Shown: positions 25,097 to 36,696, numbered from the stretch's first letter. The stretch is 64,000 nt of DNA from Deinococcus aerius (GCF_002897375.1 NZ_BFAG01000001.1:124001-188000); one strand, 5' to 3'. Made by a program: numbers and translations. The notes: generated by a model from the sequence alone, not told the origin.

Positions 25097-25335
25097 CGTA
25101 CGTCCTCCGGGCTGTTCAGAAATAGTTCGTGGGTTAGGGGGCGCGGTGTCCCGCGTCAAGCCCGGCCCGCAGGGTAGGCCCCTTAAATGTGAAGTCTGGA
25201 TCAATGCCCCTAGTCCCCCTTGGCACCGAATTCATGTTGCTCAGCACAAAATGGGAGCTTCCCAGGACCGCGTGCCCGGGCCGCCTCAGGCCTCGCAGGT
25301 CCTGCCCGGTCGGAAGGGCTGATACAGTCCTCGCC

Positions 25336-26084
<749 letters not shown>

Positions 26085-26251
26085 GGGAAGAAACAGGCCC
26101 CGCCCCGGTGCCCGGTGAAAGAACCGTGGCGGGCTGGACGGAATGAGAGGTCCTCGTCCACCGTTCAAGGGCTCCTCACTTCACTCTGGGTGACCCCTCT
26201 AACCGTGCCCCATCGCCCCCTGAGACTCATCCCCAGGCGCGAGAATGGGGC

Positions 26252-26809
<558 letters not shown>

Positions 26810-26849
26810 GCGCAGGGAAAAGCCGCATCAACCCGGAGAACAGTATCCT

Positions 26850-27485
26850 GTGAGGGTGATGGACCGACGCGGCGAAAGCCCAGAGATAGAAAGGCTGCAC
26901 GAGTCCTGGGGCGAGTTCGAGCGTGAACTCGGGGGGATCGGCATCGAGCCTGAACAATGCGGCGCGGTCCTGTCCGCGTTCTACCGCTACCGCGACGAGG
27001 CCATCGCCTACCGGCTCTCCACGGTGGACGTGGTGCAGGAATTGAAGCTGCAAATCAAGAACTGTTACTACAAGAATCTCCACTCCGAATGGTTCGCCGA
27101 ACTCGACAGCGGGGAGGTCATTGAAATCCTTCCCTTTCTCGTGCCCATGTCCATGCACTGGGACCCGGCTGGGAATCCGCCCCTCGTCAACTTCGTCAAT
27201 GTCGCCTTGGACGCCCTGCCCCGCGACCTGGCGAGGCAGATTTACCTGGACGCCTTTACCAAGTACCTGCGCGGGTTCGGGTATTACGAGCGGGCGGCGG
27301 CCGGGGAGAAGGAAAGAATCCTGCGGGAATACATGTGGCTGGACCGCCAGTACATCTTCCGCTCGGAAACGGCCCGGGAAAACGGCGAGGAATTGGGCGG
27401 CATCATCCGCGGCCTGCTGGGCGAGGAGGCGCTGCCGATCTACCAGGAGGGGCTGGCCCGGGCGCGGGCAAACGAGCAGGTCTAG
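26850..27485 (+). CDS. hypothetical protein, 211 aa
   Basis: Soluble, charged protein ([46 protein letters not shown]...), mostly helical by composition, with an unusual aromatic block ([34 protein letters not shown]). I recognise no family. Start may be GTG 26850 or ATG 26859; TATCCT just upstream could be the -10. Its stop shares a CTAG with the stop of the convergent MOSC gene. Codon use matches neighbours. Confidence 0.7.
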   Translation: MRVMDRRGESPEIERLHESWGEFERELGGIGIEPEQCGAVLSAFYRYRDEAIAYRLSTVDVVQELKLQIKNCYYKNLHSEWFAELDSGEVIEILPFLVPMSMHWDPAGNPPLVNFVNVALDALPRDLARQIYLDAFTKYLRGFGYYERAAAGEKERILREYMWLDRQYIFRSETARENGEELGGIIRGLLGEEALPIYQEGLARARANEQV

Positions 27486-28117
27486 AGCCCGCCCAGCAAC
27501 TCCTCCACCGCCCGCCGCAGCCGAATGCCCAGCGGGTAGGTCAGGTAGCCTTCCAGCGTCCCGCGGGGGGGCGGGTCACTGAACCATAGGTCAAAGACCT
27601 CGCCGACGGTGGGGGCCCCGGCCGGGGCGGGCTCGCGGGTCACGGGGTCGCCCGGGCCGACCTCGCCGCCCTCCAGCACGCGGGTATAGAGGCCGGGGCG
27701 GCGGGCCGCCGCAAAGCGCTTGACGAAGCCCAGGTCTCCCATTCGCGCCCCCAGGGTGGCGCAGGGGATGCGGCAGGCCGTGACCTCCAGCAGCACGCCG
27801 CCCACCCGGAACCTCTCGCCGATGGGCACGTCCGCCGACTCCAGCCCGCCGATCAGCAGGTTCTCGCCGAAGGTCCCCGGCTCAAGAGACCGGCCCAGCG
27901 CCCCCTCCCAGTGGTCGTAATCCTCGCGGGTGTAGAGGTAAACGGCCTGGTCGGGGCCGCCGTGGTGCTTGCGGTTCATCACCCGGTCGCCGTCCAGGCC
28001 CTCTTCCGTCACCCTCACCCGGCCGGGCACGGGACGCTTGCAAATCCCCGTGACGACCGCGTTGTTCCCGATCTGCATGGCGCTGGGCTGGCCGACGTTG
28101 ACGCTCAGAAGCCGCAT
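27482..28117 (-). CDS. MOSC-domain protein (YiiM-like)
   Basis: 211 aa. MOSC domains bind molybdenum cofactor; YiiM-like members act in reduction of N-hydroxylated compounds. Signatures: [54 protein letters not shown], and the conserved Cys in [21 protein letters not shown] lies five bases before the ATG with no SD. Tail to tail with the preceding gene. Confidence 0.88.
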   Translation of the reverse strand: MRLLSVNVGQPSAMQIGNNAVVTGICKRPVPGRVRVTEEGLDGDRVMNRKHHGGPDQAVYLYTREDYDHWEGALGRSLEPGTFGENLLIGGLESADVPIGERFRVGGVLLEVTACRIPCATLGARMGDLGFVKRFAAARRPGLYTRVLEGGEVGPGDPVTREPAPAGAPTVGEVFDLWFSDPPPRGTLEGYLTYPLGIRLRRAVEELLGGL

Positions 28118-28173
28118 GTCGCAGGCTACCAGCCCCGGGGCGCCCTCTCCTGTGGGGACCTATCTTGTGCGGA

Positions 28174-29721
28174 ATGGCCGCCCCCCGCGTTCCCCGCCCG
28201 CTCGCCTGGGCCCTCGCCCTGCTGATCCTGTTCATGGGGCCGTCGTCCGACGCCGGGGCGGGGGTCTTCCCGGCGGGCTTCGAGCTGGGCCTCCGCCTGC
28301 CGCCCCCCGACCGGGGCGCCCTCAACGGCCTGGGCCTCAACGTCTGCCCGCCCCCGGAGGCGCCCCTCGACCGCCTGCTGTACGACCGCCTGACGGGAGA
28401 GGGCGCCGCCCTGAGCTGCGGCAACCGGGTAGAGGGCTTTCTGCACTTTCCGCAGGCGGACCCGGCCTACAGCGCGCAGCCGCGCACCCCCCACGGCGGC
28501 TTCGACGAGCTGGAGGCGGCGCTCGGGGAGACCCGGCACGACCTCCTGATCGCCAACATGATCTGGGACGACGGGCCGGATGCCCCCGGGGCGGGGGTCG
28601 CACGGGCCATCGCGGCGCTGCGCCGGGACGTGGCCGAGTACCCGGGGCGCCACCCGGACGGCCTGACCGTGCGCATCCTGCTGGGGAACTCCATCCGGCT
28701 GGGGGATCTCCTCGACCCCACCGCGAGCGCCTACTCCGCCGCCCGGCACCTGCTCGCGGCGGGGGTGCCGCTGACGGGGGACACGGTGCCCGGCTGGCGG
28801 CTGGAACTCGCCAACTACGCCTACGCGCTGCCCCACAGCCACGTCAAGCTCGTGGTGCAGGACGGCGAGCGGGTGCTGACGGGGGGTTTCAATATCAGCT
28901 TCTTCCACCTGCCCGCGGGCGCCCCCGGCGGGCACGGCCTGGACCTCACCGACCTGGGGATATGGGTGCGGGGGCCGGTCGCCCGGCACGCCGCCGCCGC
29001 TTTCCGGGACACCTGGGATCTGAGCCGCCGCCTGACCTGCCGGGCCGAGCCCACGCCGGACACCCTGCGCCGCGAGTGCGCCTTTACCTCGCCCACGCTG
29101 CCCCTTCCGCTGGCCTGGAGCGCCCCCTCTCCCGCTGTCGGCGAGGCCCGCGTCTACCCCCTCTACCGCCGGAACGGGTATGCCGGGGCGGACGACGCCG
29201 TGACCGCCCTCTTCGGCGCGGCGCAGAGGAGTATCGACGTGATGCAGTCGCAGGTCAGCGGCACCCTCGGCTGCCTGGGCCTGCTGGAGGAGGAGGGGGG
29301 TTGTCCCCCCGAGTGGCAACTCCCGGTGTGGCGGGCCGCCGCCGCCGCCATCCGCGAGCGGGGGGTCACCCTGCGGCTGCTCCTCGACTACGACCCCCTC
29401 CTTCAGGCGGAGACGCTGGCGCTGCTGCGGGGGTTGAAAGCCGAACTCGCGCCGCTGGGGCTGCAAGGGCACGTGCAGGCGCGCTGGTACGGCACGGCGG
29501 GCGGGCTGCACACCAAGGCCGCCCTGATCGACGGGCAGATGCTCACGGTGGGCAGCCAGAACCTCCACTACTCGTCCTTCGGGCCCCTGGGCCTGGCCGA
29601 GTACACCCTGGCGACGAGCGATCCCGGCACCACCTCGGAGTACGGGCGCATGTTCGCCTTCGAGTGGGCGCGGGCCGGGACGATCCGCGCGCCGTGGTGG
29701 TTGCCCGCGGGGGCGCCGTAA
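28174..29721 (+). CDS. secreted phospholipase-D-superfamily protein (two HKD motifs)
   Basis: 515 aa from ATG 28174. N-terminal hydrophobic signal ([11 protein letters not shown]). Two HxK(x)4D motifs: [20 protein letters not shown] (His223/Lys225/Asp230) and [19 protein letters not shown] (His446/Lys448/Asp453), so a complete bilobed active site within one chain. The superfamily includes phospholipases, cardiolipin synthases and nucleases; the substrate is not evident. Paired Cys suggest an extracytoplasmic location. TATCTT is seven bases before the ATG (leaderless). Confidence 0.85.
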   Translation: MAAPRVPRPLAWALALLILFMGPSSDAGAGVFPAGFELGLRLPPPDRGALNGLGLNVCPPPEAPLDRLLYDRLTGEGAALSCGNRVEGFLHFPQADPAYSAQPRTPHGGFDELEAALGETRHDLLIANMIWDDGPDAPGAGVARAIAALRRDVAEYPGRHPDGLTVRILLGNSIRLGDLLDPTASAYSAARHLLAAGVPLTGDTVPGWRLELANYAYALPHSHVKLVVQDGERVLTGGFNISFFHLPAGAPGGHGLDLTDLGIWVRGPVARHAAAAFRDTWDLSRRLTCRAEPTPDTLRRECAFTSPTLPLPLAWSAPSPAVGEARVYPLYRRNGYAGADDAVTALFGAAQRSIDVMQSQVSGTLGCLGLLEEEGGCPPEWQLPVWRAAAAAIRERGVTLRLLLDYDPLLQAETLALLRGLKAELAPLGLQGHVQARWYGTAGGLHTKAALIDGQMLTVGSQNLHYSSFGPLGLAEYTLATSDPGTTSEYGRMFAFEWARAGTIRAPWWLPAGAP

Positions 29722-29765
29722 TCCCCGCCCCCGTCTTCCCCCCGCACCTGTGCTGGAATGGGGGC

Positions 29766-30194
29766 GTGAGTACCCCCCGGCGCGGGCCTGGCCCCTCCCC
29801 CTTCGACCCTGCCCTCGCCGAGGCGGGCCGTGTCCCCACGCTGGCCGTGCTGGCGGGCCTGTTCATGCTGGCGACCACGCCCTTTTTCGGGCACCTGCTC
29901 CGGGGCAACGCGGACAACTTCGCGCGGAACGTGCTGTACGCCGCCGCCACCGCCGTGCTGCTCGCGCAGGTCTGGCGTGGCAGCGTGTGGGCGTGGCGGC
30001 TGACGGTTACGTTCAGCATGGTGGGCGGGCTGCTCGTCTTCGTGGCGGGGATGCTGGCGGGCGTGAGCAACTGGCAGGGCTGGATCATCAGCCTCGCGGG
30101 CGTGGCCTTCCTGCTGCTCGGCACCTGCCTCGTCGCGGTCCCGGCGATCCGGGCCTTTCTCGACTCCCGCTGGGCGGGTCGGGGGCGCGCGTGA
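29766..30194 (+). CDS. small membrane protein, unknown function
   Basis: 142 aa with about four membrane segments (VPTLAVLAGLFMLATTPFFGHLL, NVLYAAATAVLLAQVW, LTVTFSMVGGLLVFVAGMLAG, WIISLAGVAFLLLGTCLVAVPAI). GTG start at 29766 with GGGGG upstream. The next gene starts inside its stop codon (GTGA), so it is coupled to the RNHCP gene. No family recognised. Confidence 0.7.
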   Translation: MSTPRRGPGPSPFDPALAEAGRVPTLAVLAGLFMLATTPFFGHLLRGNADNFARNVLYAAATAVLLAQVWRGSVWAWRLTVTFSMVGGLLVFVAGMLAGVSNWQGWIISLAGVAFLLLGTCLVAVPAIRAFLDSRWAGRGRA

Positions 30195-30565
30195 CGGCCC
30201 GCCGCTTCACCGCGCAGGGCACGAACAACGGCTTCACTTGTGCGAACTGCGGTGCCGAGGTGCGGCCTCTTCAGAACGGCTCGGTCCGCAATCACTGCCC
30301 GGCCTGCCTGCACTCGCTGCACGTGGATATTCAGCCCGGCGACCGCGCCAGCGACTGCCGCGGCGTGATGGTGCCCGTCGGCGTCGAGCAGAGCGGCAAG
30401 AAGGGCTGGGTGATCCTGCACCGCTGCCGCAAATGCGGCTTCACGGGCCGCAACAAGGCGGCGCTGGACGACCCCGCGCAGCCCGACAGTTGGGACGCCC
30501 TCGTGCGCCTGAGCAGCGGGTCACGGGACGAGCCGCCCATCACCAGGGGAAGGGCCGACCTGTAA
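30191..30565 (+). CDS. RNHCP zinc-binding domain protein
   Basis: 124 aa. The block RNHCPACLHSLHVDIQPGDRASDCRGVMVPVGV followed by HRCRKCGFTGRNKAALDD is the RNHCP domain, with Cys/His pairs that should bind zinc (also CANCGAEV near the N-terminus). Function of the family is unknown; it may bind nucleic acid. Coupled by GTGA to the upstream membrane protein gene. Confidence 0.85.
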   Translation: MTARRFTAQGTNNGFTCANCGAEVRPLQNGSVRNHCPACLHSLHVDIQPGDRASDCRGVMVPVGVEQSGKKGWVILHRCRKCGFTGRNKAALDDPAQPDSWDALVRLSSGSRDEPPITRGRADL

Positions 30566-30607
30566 AAGCATCGGCCCTCACGTCAGGCATTTGACGAACA
30601 GAGAGTC

Positions 30608-30699
30608 GTCACCCTGAACGAAGCGGGGGTCTGGTCGTCTCCCAGAAGCCGGAAGAGCTCGGGGCGTCTCTTCCCGTCACAGCTCAGGACTCGGGTGAC
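30608..30699. repeat. GTCA-type dispersed inverted repeat, copy B
   Basis: Left arm GTCACCCTGAACGAAGC (from 30608), right arm CTCAGGACTCGGGTGAC (30683-30699). Same family as 22653, 42673 and 57559. Confidence 0.6.
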
Positions 30700-30748
30700 G
30701 GCGCCTTTGCCCAGAACAGCCGACGGAAGAATAGAGTCCGGGGAGAAA

Positions 30749-30826
30749 GACCCCTCTCCCCGGGGGGGACTGGCACAGCCGCTCGCGGAGGGGCCTGGCG
30801 CAGCGAGGGGGCTTCCACCGCCTGCT
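30749..30826 (+). repeat. GGCCTGGCGCAGC hairpin repeat, copy 2
   Basis: CCCCTCTCCCCGGGG followed by GAGGGGCCTGGCGCAGCGAG; related to the element at 22780-22850. Fills much of the gap before the solute-binding protein gene. Confidence 0.5.
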
Positions 30827-30846
30827 TCACTGCCCCCGGCCTGAAC

Positions 30847-31617
30847 TCAGCTCTTGCAGCGCACGTCCTTGCGGAAGTACTTCTGCGTCAGGAAGGCGTA
30901 GCCGTTCGTGCCCATGTAGCGGGTCATCGCCTCGTTGAGCGCCGCGCGGGTGGTCACGTTGTCCTCGTGGAGCATCATGCCGATGGGCACGCTCCACAGT
31001 TCCGGCCCGAAGTGCATGTCGGCCTTGGGAAACATCCGTTTGACGAAGGGCTGCATGATCGTGTAGGCGAAGGTGGCGTCCACGGCCCTGGAGATCACGG
31101 CGTACATCACGTCGCCGCTCGTGGCGTAGACGTTCACCTTCTTCTCGAAGGGGAGCTTTTGCACGAAGGAGTGCATGATGGAGCCCGCTCCCACGGCGAT
31201 GGTCTTGCCCACCAGGTCCGTGTGCTTTTGCAGCTTGGGATCGAAGGACACCACCGACACGCCCGCGCAGGCGACGGGCACGGTGAAGTCCACCCTGTTC
31301 TCCCGCGTGCTCGTGATGCCCTGGGCGCCGAAGGCCACGTCCACCCGGTCTTCCTGAAGCAGGCGGACGAACTGGTCGGGCGTGGCGGCCTGGTAGCTCA
31401 CCTTGAGCCCCAGGCTGGCCGCCGCCGCTTCCAGCAGCTCGGGCTCGTAGCCGCGGTAACGCCCCCCGTCGAGCATCGTGAAGGGGGGCACGTCGCCCGA
31501 GGTCGCCACGCGCAGCGTGCCGCTGGCCTTGATCTCGGCCAGGGTGCGGGCGCCCGCCGTGGGCAGCAGCAGGGCGGCGGCGGTAAGGGAAAGCAGGGAG
31601 AGGGAGGTCCGGTTCAT
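30847..31617 (-). CDS. family 3 solute-binding protein (amino-acid ABC type)
   Basis: 256 aa. Signal peptide (MNRTSLSLLSLTAAALLLPTAGA), then LAEIKASGTLRVATSGDVPPFTMLDGGRYRGYEPELLEAAAASLGLKV, the classic N-lobe of polar amino-acid binding proteins, and DVAFGAQGITSTRENRVDFTVPV. AAGGAG precedes ATG 31617. No permease or ATPase gene lies next to it, so it is an orphan component. Ligand unknown. Confidence 0.88.
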   Translation of the reverse strand: MNRTSLSLLSLTAAALLLPTAGARTLAEIKASGTLRVATSGDVPPFTMLDGGRYRGYEPELLEAAAASLGLKVSYQAATPDQFVRLLQEDRVDVAFGAQGITSTRENRVDFTVPVACAGVSVVSFDPKLQKHTDLVGKTIAVGAGSIMHSFVQKLPFEKKVNVYATSGDVMYAVISRAVDATFAYTIMQPFVKRMFPKADMHFGPELWSVPIGMMLHEDNVTTRAALNEAMTRYMGTNGYAFLTQKYFRKDVRCKS

Positions 31618-31728
31618 GTCATGCTCCTTAATGTCAAGAGAAACAGAGGCCACCGGAGCCTAAAGGCCCGACTCTGTCAGGAACCTCACACTCCCAGACG
31701 ACCGCCTGACCCCTGGTAGACTCCCCGC

Positions 31729-31902
31729 ATGGCTCTCTGGCTGGTGGTGGCCTTTATCGTGCTCAGCGCGACCCTGATCCTGGCGCTCTCCCTCGGGCCG
31801 CTGCGGTCGGTGCCGAATGTGGGGATGCTCCGGGCGCTCGCGGCGGTGCAGTACGTCGCGGCGGTCCTGCTTGCGGGCGCCCGCCTGACGGGAAACGCGT
31901 GA
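31729..31902 (+). CDS. 57-aa two-helix membrane peptide
   Basis: MALWLVVAFIVLSATLILAL... and LRALAAVQYVAAVLLAGARL give two membrane helices joined by a short polar loop (GPLRSVPNVGM). TAGACT lies six bases before the ATG, and the next gene's GTG overlaps its stop (GTGA at 31899), so it is the first cistron of an operon with the MBL hydrolase and purD. No family recognised. Real expression is supported by promoter and coupling. Confidence 0.65.
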   Translation: MALWLVVAFIVLSATLILALSLGPLRSVPNVGMLRALAAVQYVAAVLLAGARLTGNA

Positions 31903-32804
31903 ACGGCCCCCAGCCCATCGACCTCCATTTCCAGGAGGTGCCCGGCGTGATCGCCGCCCACGTCCTCGACACGGGGGACGGCCTCGCCCTCGTGGACGTG
32001 GGACCGGGCAGCACGTTGGGCGCGCTGGAGGCGGGCCTGGGCGACCTCGGCGCCTCGCTGGCCGACGTGCGCCACCTGCTCCTCACGCACATTCACCTCG
32101 ACCACGCGGGGGCGGCGGGAACCATCCTGGAGCGGGTGCCCCGGGCCCGGGCCTACGTCCACGAGCGCGGCGCGGCGCACCTCTCGCGTCCCGAGCGGCT
32201 GCTGGCGAGCGCCGGGCAGATCTACGGCGACCAGATGGGGCGGCTGTGGGGCGAGATGCGGCCCATTGACGTGGACCGGTTGAAGGTCCTCTCGGGCGGC
32301 GAGGCGCTGCGCCTGGGCCGGACGGAGGTGGTGCCGCTGTACACGCCGGGTCATGCCGTCCACCACCTCGCCTACCACATCGGCGACGACCTCTTCGTGG
32401 GGGACGTGGGCGGTGTTCGCCTCGACCCGCGCCAGACGCCCCGCGCGCCCACCCCGCCGCCCGACATCGACCTCACGGCCTGGCGGGAGAGCGTCGCCAC
32501 CCTCCGCGAGGCGGATGCCCGCACCCTCCGCCTCGCGCACTTCGGCGCCTACCCGCAGGAGGCCGCCCACTGGGACCGCCTGCTCGCCACGATGGAGGAG
32601 GACGCCGCCCGCGTCCGCGAGGGCCTGGAGGCCGGGGAGGGGCTGGAGGCGATCACGGAGGAGTTCACCGGGGCGTTGCTGGACGACCTGGAGCGGGAGG
32701 ACCCCACCCTCCCCGACCGCTTCAACTTCGCCTGCCCGCCGTGGATGAGCGTGCAGGGCCTGGTGCGCTACTGGCAGCGGGCCGCCGCCCGGGGTGGGGC
32801 CTGA
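31899..32804 (+). CDS. metallo-beta-lactamase-fold hydrolase
   Basis: 301 aa. Metal motif LLLTHIHLDHAG (His64, His66, Asp68, His69), further ligands expected in YTPGHAVHHLAYH and FVGDVGGV, and late RLAHFGAYP. MBL-fold hydrolases act on thioesters, lactones, phosphodiesters and more; no specific substrate is apparent. The purD start overlaps its stop (TGATG), and it overlaps the small membrane gene at its 5' end, so three genes are translationally chained. Confidence 0.88.
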   Translation: MNGPQPIDLHFQEVPGVIAAHVLDTGDGLALVDVGPGSTLGALEAGLGDLGASLADVRHLLLTHIHLDHAGAAGTILERVPRARAYVHERGAAHLSRPERLLASAGQIYGDQMGRLWGEMRPIDVDRLKVLSGGEALRLGRTEVVPLYTPGHAVHHLAYHIGDDLFVGDVGGVRLDPRQTPRAPTPPPDIDLTAWRESVATLREADARTLRLAHFGAYPQEAAHWDRLLATMEEDAARVREGLEAGEGLEAITEEFTGALLDDLEREDPTLPDRFNFACPPWMSVQGLVRYWQRAAARGGA

Positions 32805-34057
32805 TGCGCGTCCTCGTGGTGGGCGGGGGGGGCCGCGAACACGCCATCGTGGACGCGTGCGCCCGGATGGGGCACAAGGTCCTGTGTACCCCCGGCAACC
32901 CCGGCATCGCCGCCCAGGCCCGCGTGATCGGCGGCCCCCAGGACCCGGCCTCCCTCGCCGACCTCGCCGTGCGCGAGGGGGTGGACGTGGTGATCGTCGG
33001 GCCGGAAGCGTACCTCGCCGCCGGGCTGGTGGACGCCTGCCGGGAGCGGGGCGTGCCCGCCTTCGGCCCTGGCCGCGCCGCCGCCCGGCTGGAGGGCGAC
33101 AAGGCGTGGAGCAAGGCTTTTATGCTCCGCCACGGCATCCCGACCGCCGCGCACCGCAGCTTCGACAGCCTGGAAGAGGCCCTCACCCACGCCGCCGCGC
33201 AACCCCTCCCGCTCGTGGTGAAAGACGCCGGGCTGCGGGCCGGGAAGGGCGTCACCATCGCCCACACCCGGGCGGAGGCGGAGGCAGCCCTGCGCGACAT
33301 CTTCACCCAGGAGGGCGCCCGGGCCGTGCTGGAGGAGTTCATGACCGGGCAGGAGGTCACGGTCCTCGCGCTGACCGACGGCGAGCGGTACGCCCTGACC
33401 CCCCCCAGCCAGGACCACAAGACCATCTTCGAGGGCGACACCGGCCCGATGACGGGCGGCATGGGCGTGATCTGCCCCTTCCCGCTCCCGGAGGCGGACC
33501 TGGAACGCATCCGGGCCGAGATCGTCGAACCGACCCTCGCCGGAATGCGGGCCGAGGGACATCCCTTTACCGGGGTCCTGTATGCGGGCCTGATGCTGAC
33601 ACCTGGCGGCCCGAAGGTCGTCGAATTCAACGCCCGCTTCGGCGACCCCGAGGCCGAGGCGGTGCTGCCGCTCCTGGAGAGTGACCTCGCCCGGCACGCG
33701 CTGGATGCCGCGGGCGGCCACCTCGACCCCGCCAGCGTGCGCTTCCGCGACGGGGCCAGCGCGGTCGTGATCCTGGCGGCCCCCGGCTATCCCGGCGAGC
33801 CCCGGAAGGGCATTCCCCTGCGCCTCCCCGATCCCGGCCCCGGCGAGGTGATCTACCACGCGGGCACCGCCGAGCAGGGGGGGCAACTCGTGAGCAGCGG
33901 GGGCCGGGTGCTCGCCGTGACTGCCACCGCGCCCTCGCTGAACGGGGCACTGGGCCGCGCCTACGCGCTGGCGGGCCGGGTGGACTTTCCCGGCGCGCAA
34001 CTCCGGCGTGACCTCGGGGGGCGGATCGGGGCGCAGCCGGACCCCCAGCCCGTTTGA
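32804..34057 (+). CDS. purD: phosphoribosylamine-glycine ligase
   Basis: 417 aa. PurD joins glycine to phosphoribosylamine in purine synthesis. N-terminus MRVLVVGGGGREHAI; VVIVGPEAYLAAGLVDA; ATP-grasp core PLVVKDAGLRAGKGVTIAHT; TPPSQDHKTIFEGDTGPMTGGMGVI; VVEFNARFGDPEAEAVLPLL. All are PurD hallmarks. ATG 32804 overlaps the previous stop. No other pur genes are nearby. Confidence 0.96.
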   Translation: MRVLVVGGGGREHAIVDACARMGHKVLCTPGNPGIAAQARVIGGPQDPASLADLAVREGVDVVIVGPEAYLAAGLVDACRERGVPAFGPGRAAARLEGDKAWSKAFMLRHGIPTAAHRSFDSLEEALTHAAAQPLPLVVKDAGLRAGKGVTIAHTRAEAEAALRDIFTQEGARAVLEEFMTGQEVTVLALTDGERYALTPPSQDHKTIFEGDTGPMTGGMGVICPFPLPEADLERIRAEIVEPTLAGMRAEGHPFTGVLYAGLMLTPGGPKVVEFNARFGDPEAEAVLPLLESDLARHALDAAGGHLDPASVRFRDGASAVVILAAPGYPGEPRKGIPLRLPDPGPGEVIYHAGTAEQGGQLVSSGGRVLAVTATAPSLNGALGRAYALAGRVDFPGAQLRRDLGGRIGAQPDPQPV

Positions 34058-34110
34058 CCCCGGACCCCGGGCGCGCTAGCATCCGCCTGGCCCGCAACCC
34101 GGGCAACCGT

Positions 34111-34193
<83 letters not shown>

Positions 34194-34269
34194 CCCCAAG
34201 GAATCCCGGAAGGCCTGTTTTCCCGCGGGCATCTCCCGAGTAGAGCGCAGTCCGACCCAGAGGTCCCCC

Positions 34270-34494
<225 letters not shown>

Positions 34495-34508
34495 AAGCAT
34501 CTGTTCGT

Positions 34509-34545
34509 GCCGCCGTCTCCCATCAGGAGACGGCGGCATTCGTTT
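34509..34545 (+). terminator. terminator of secG
   Basis: GCCGCCGTCTCC (34509-34520), CATCA loop, GGAGACGGCGGC (34526-34537), then ATTCGTTTGG. Perfect 12-bp stem with a weak T tract. Confidence 0.75.
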
Positions 34546-34932
34546 GGTCGGGATGGGTGGCGACCCCTTAATGGGGACGTTCGCCCTGCAGTGCATGGTT
34601 TTACAGGATAACCGTGCCGCTATAGAAGCCGTTTTTCGCCACCGGGGCTCGTCCCCACGCCTCTGGGCACGCCAAAAACCGCTTAGGACGAGGCCCGGCG
34701 AGGTTCTGGCCCTCCGGCGGGCCGAACTATCATGCCCCATGAAGTGTGATCAATGTGTGATTATCCACTCGCACTGTCTGTTGCGCTCTTGACCTGATCT
34801 AAGCCTATCCATATAGTGGCGGCGCTGGAACCCTGAAAACGTTGTGTATGGCTGACTCCTGGCCCCCGCCGGGAGCCCAGATGACCGTAGCTCGTTTGCC
34901 GGACTGCGCCCTTCAGCCGAGGAGGCACCCCC
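34538..34932. other. intergenic region before the peptide ABC operon
   Basis: 395 bp, less GC-rich than average. No gene seen. It holds a strong promoter (34789-34817) and a leader of about 110 nt ending in GAGGAGGC before the ATG. Confidence 0.6.
34789..34817 (+). promoter_or_regulatory. near-consensus sigma70 promoter of the peptide ABC operon
   Basis: TTGACC (34789-34794), exactly 17 bp, TATAGT (34812-34817). The best -35/-10 pair in the window. Confidence 0.85.
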
Positions 34933-36696
34933 ATGAGAAAAGCCCTGTTCGTCGCGCTCGCCCTGACGGTCGGCTCCGCCACCGCTGCCCCCTTTGTCCT
35001 GCCCGCCAAGTGGATGGCCGCCAACCCCTCGCAGGCCAAGACCGGCGGTGAGGTCCGCATTTACTCGCTGAGCGACTACAAGACGCTCAACCCCTTCACC
35101 AGCGCCGAGGCGGACAGCCTCCCCGACCTGATGAGCGACGTTGGCCTGGGCGGCCTCTTTACCCAGGACCCCAGCACGGACAAGTTCATCCCGCACATGG
35201 CCGACGCCATGCCGACGGTGAGCAACGGTGGCAAGCGCTTCGTCGTGAAGCTGCGCCAGGGCATGAAGTTCAGCGACGGTCAGCCCATCACCGCCGACGA
35301 CTTCGTGACGACCTTCAAGATCCACACGGACGACAAGGTCGGCAGCAACTCCTACGACAGCTTCTTCCTCAACGGCAAGCCCATCACGCTGAAGAAGATC
35401 GACGACTACACCCTGCAGTTCGACTTCCCGCAGGTCAGCTCGGGCGCCTATGTCCGCATGGCGTTCATCCCCTGGCCCGACCACGTCTTCGGCCCGGTGT
35501 ACCGCAGCAAGGGCGCCGAGGGCATCAAGGCGATGTGGGGCATCAGCGCCGATCCCAAGACCATCGTGTCGCCTGGCCCCTGGGTGATCAGCAACTACCA
35601 GCCCGGGCAGCGCGCCGTGCTGAGGAAGAACCCCTATTTCGGCGAGTGGAACAAGGACGGCGCGGGCAAGCCCCTGCCGTACCTCGACACCATGAGCATC
35701 CGGCTGCTCAAGGACCTCAACGCGGGCCTGGCCGCCTACCTCGCGGGCCAGATCGACACCTTTGCTCCCAGCAAGGCGGACGATCTCGCGCAGATCAAGC
35801 GCGCCATCGACAGCGGCAACCTCAAGGCCCAGCTCTTCCCGAACGTCAGCCCCAACGCGACCAGCCAGTGGATCGTCTTCAACTGGAACAAGGCGGCTGA
35901 TCCCTTCAAGCAGAAGCTCTTCCGCGACGTGCGCTTCCGCCAGGCCATGAGCCACATCGCCAACCGCCAGGGCATGATCCAGCTCGCGCTGGGCGGCCTG
36001 GGCACCGAGGTGTACACCGGCGTGTACCCGGTGTTCAAGAACTACCAGTTCGCCAGCACGCCCAAGTACCCGTACAACCTGGCGCAGGCTTCCAAGCTGC
36101 TCGCCCAGATCGGCTTCACCAAGAAGAACGCCCAGGGCTACCTGGTCGACCGGACCGGCAAGGTGCTGGAGTTCAACCTCTCCACCAACGCGGGCAACAC
36201 CGTGCGCGAGCAGCTCGGGCGCATCTTCGCCGACGAGGCCAAGAAGGTCGGCGTGAAGGTCAACTTCACCCCCATCGACTTCAACAACCTGGTGGACCAG
36301 CTCACCTCCAAGGGACCCAACCGGCCCTTCGACGCGATCCTGCTGGGCCTGTCGGGCGGCGACAACATCTGGCCCTACGGCAGCAACGTCATTCCCTGCG
36401 GTGGCAACCTGCACGCCTACAACGTGCCCGCGGACGGCAAGTGCCTCACCCCGCAGGAAAGCCTGATGACCAAGCTGTACTACCAGGGTGACCAGACGCT
36501 GGACGACGACGCCCGCCGCAAGATCGGTGAGCAATTGTCCAAGGCCGAGGCGCTGAACCAGGGCTTCGTCTACCTGGTCGGCACCAACTACCACGTCACC
36601 TTCAACAGCCGTCTGGGCGGTGAGTACGACCGCGACCTGTGGGACGCCTACAACCTGTCGCGTCCCTATGCTCACCTGACGACCTACATCAAGTAA
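34933..36696 (+). CDS. dppA: peptide ABC transporter substrate-binding protein
   Basis: 587 aa, family 5 extracellular solute-binding protein (DppA/OppA). Signal peptide MRKALFVALALTVGSATA without a lipobox Cys. Body has GGEVRIYSLSDYKTLNPFTSAEADS, LRQGMKFSDGQPITADDFVTTFKIH, GTDPKTI-like AMWGISADPKTIVSPGPWVISNYQPGQRAVLRKNPYF and DVRFRQAMSHIANRQGMIQLALGGLG. It delivers peptides to the membrane complex coded downstream. GGAGG is a good SD. First gene of a five-gene operon. The gene symbol is by analogy; substrate could be oligo- or dipeptides, or other ligands. Confidence 0.92.
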   Translation: MRKALFVALALTVGSATAAPFVLPAKWMAANPSQAKTGGEVRIYSLSDYKTLNPFTSAEADSLPDLMSDVGLGGLFTQDPSTDKFIPHMADAMPTVSNGGKRFVVKLRQGMKFSDGQPITADDFVTTFKIHTDDKVGSNSYDSFFLNGKPITLKKIDDYTLQFDFPQVSSGAYVRMAFIPWPDHVFGPVYRSKGAEGIKAMWGISADPKTIVSPGPWVISNYQPGQRAVLRKNPYFGEWNKDGAGKPLPYLDTMSIRLLKDLNAGLAAYLAGQIDTFAPSKADDLAQIKRAIDSGNLKAQLFPNVSPNATSQWIVFNWNKAADPFKQKLFRDVRFRQAMSHIANRQGMIQLALGGLGTEVYTGVYPVFKNYQFASTPKYPYNLAQASKLLAQIGFTKKNAQGYLVDRTGKVLEFNLSTNAGNTVREQLGRIFADEAKKVGVKVNFTPIDFNNLVDQLTSKGPNRPFDAILLGLSGGDNIWPYGSNVIPCGGNLHAYNVPADGKCLTPQESLMTKLYYQGDQTLDDDARRKIGEQLSKAEALNQGFVYLVGTNYHVTFNSRLGGEYDRDLWDAYNLSRPYAHLTTYIK

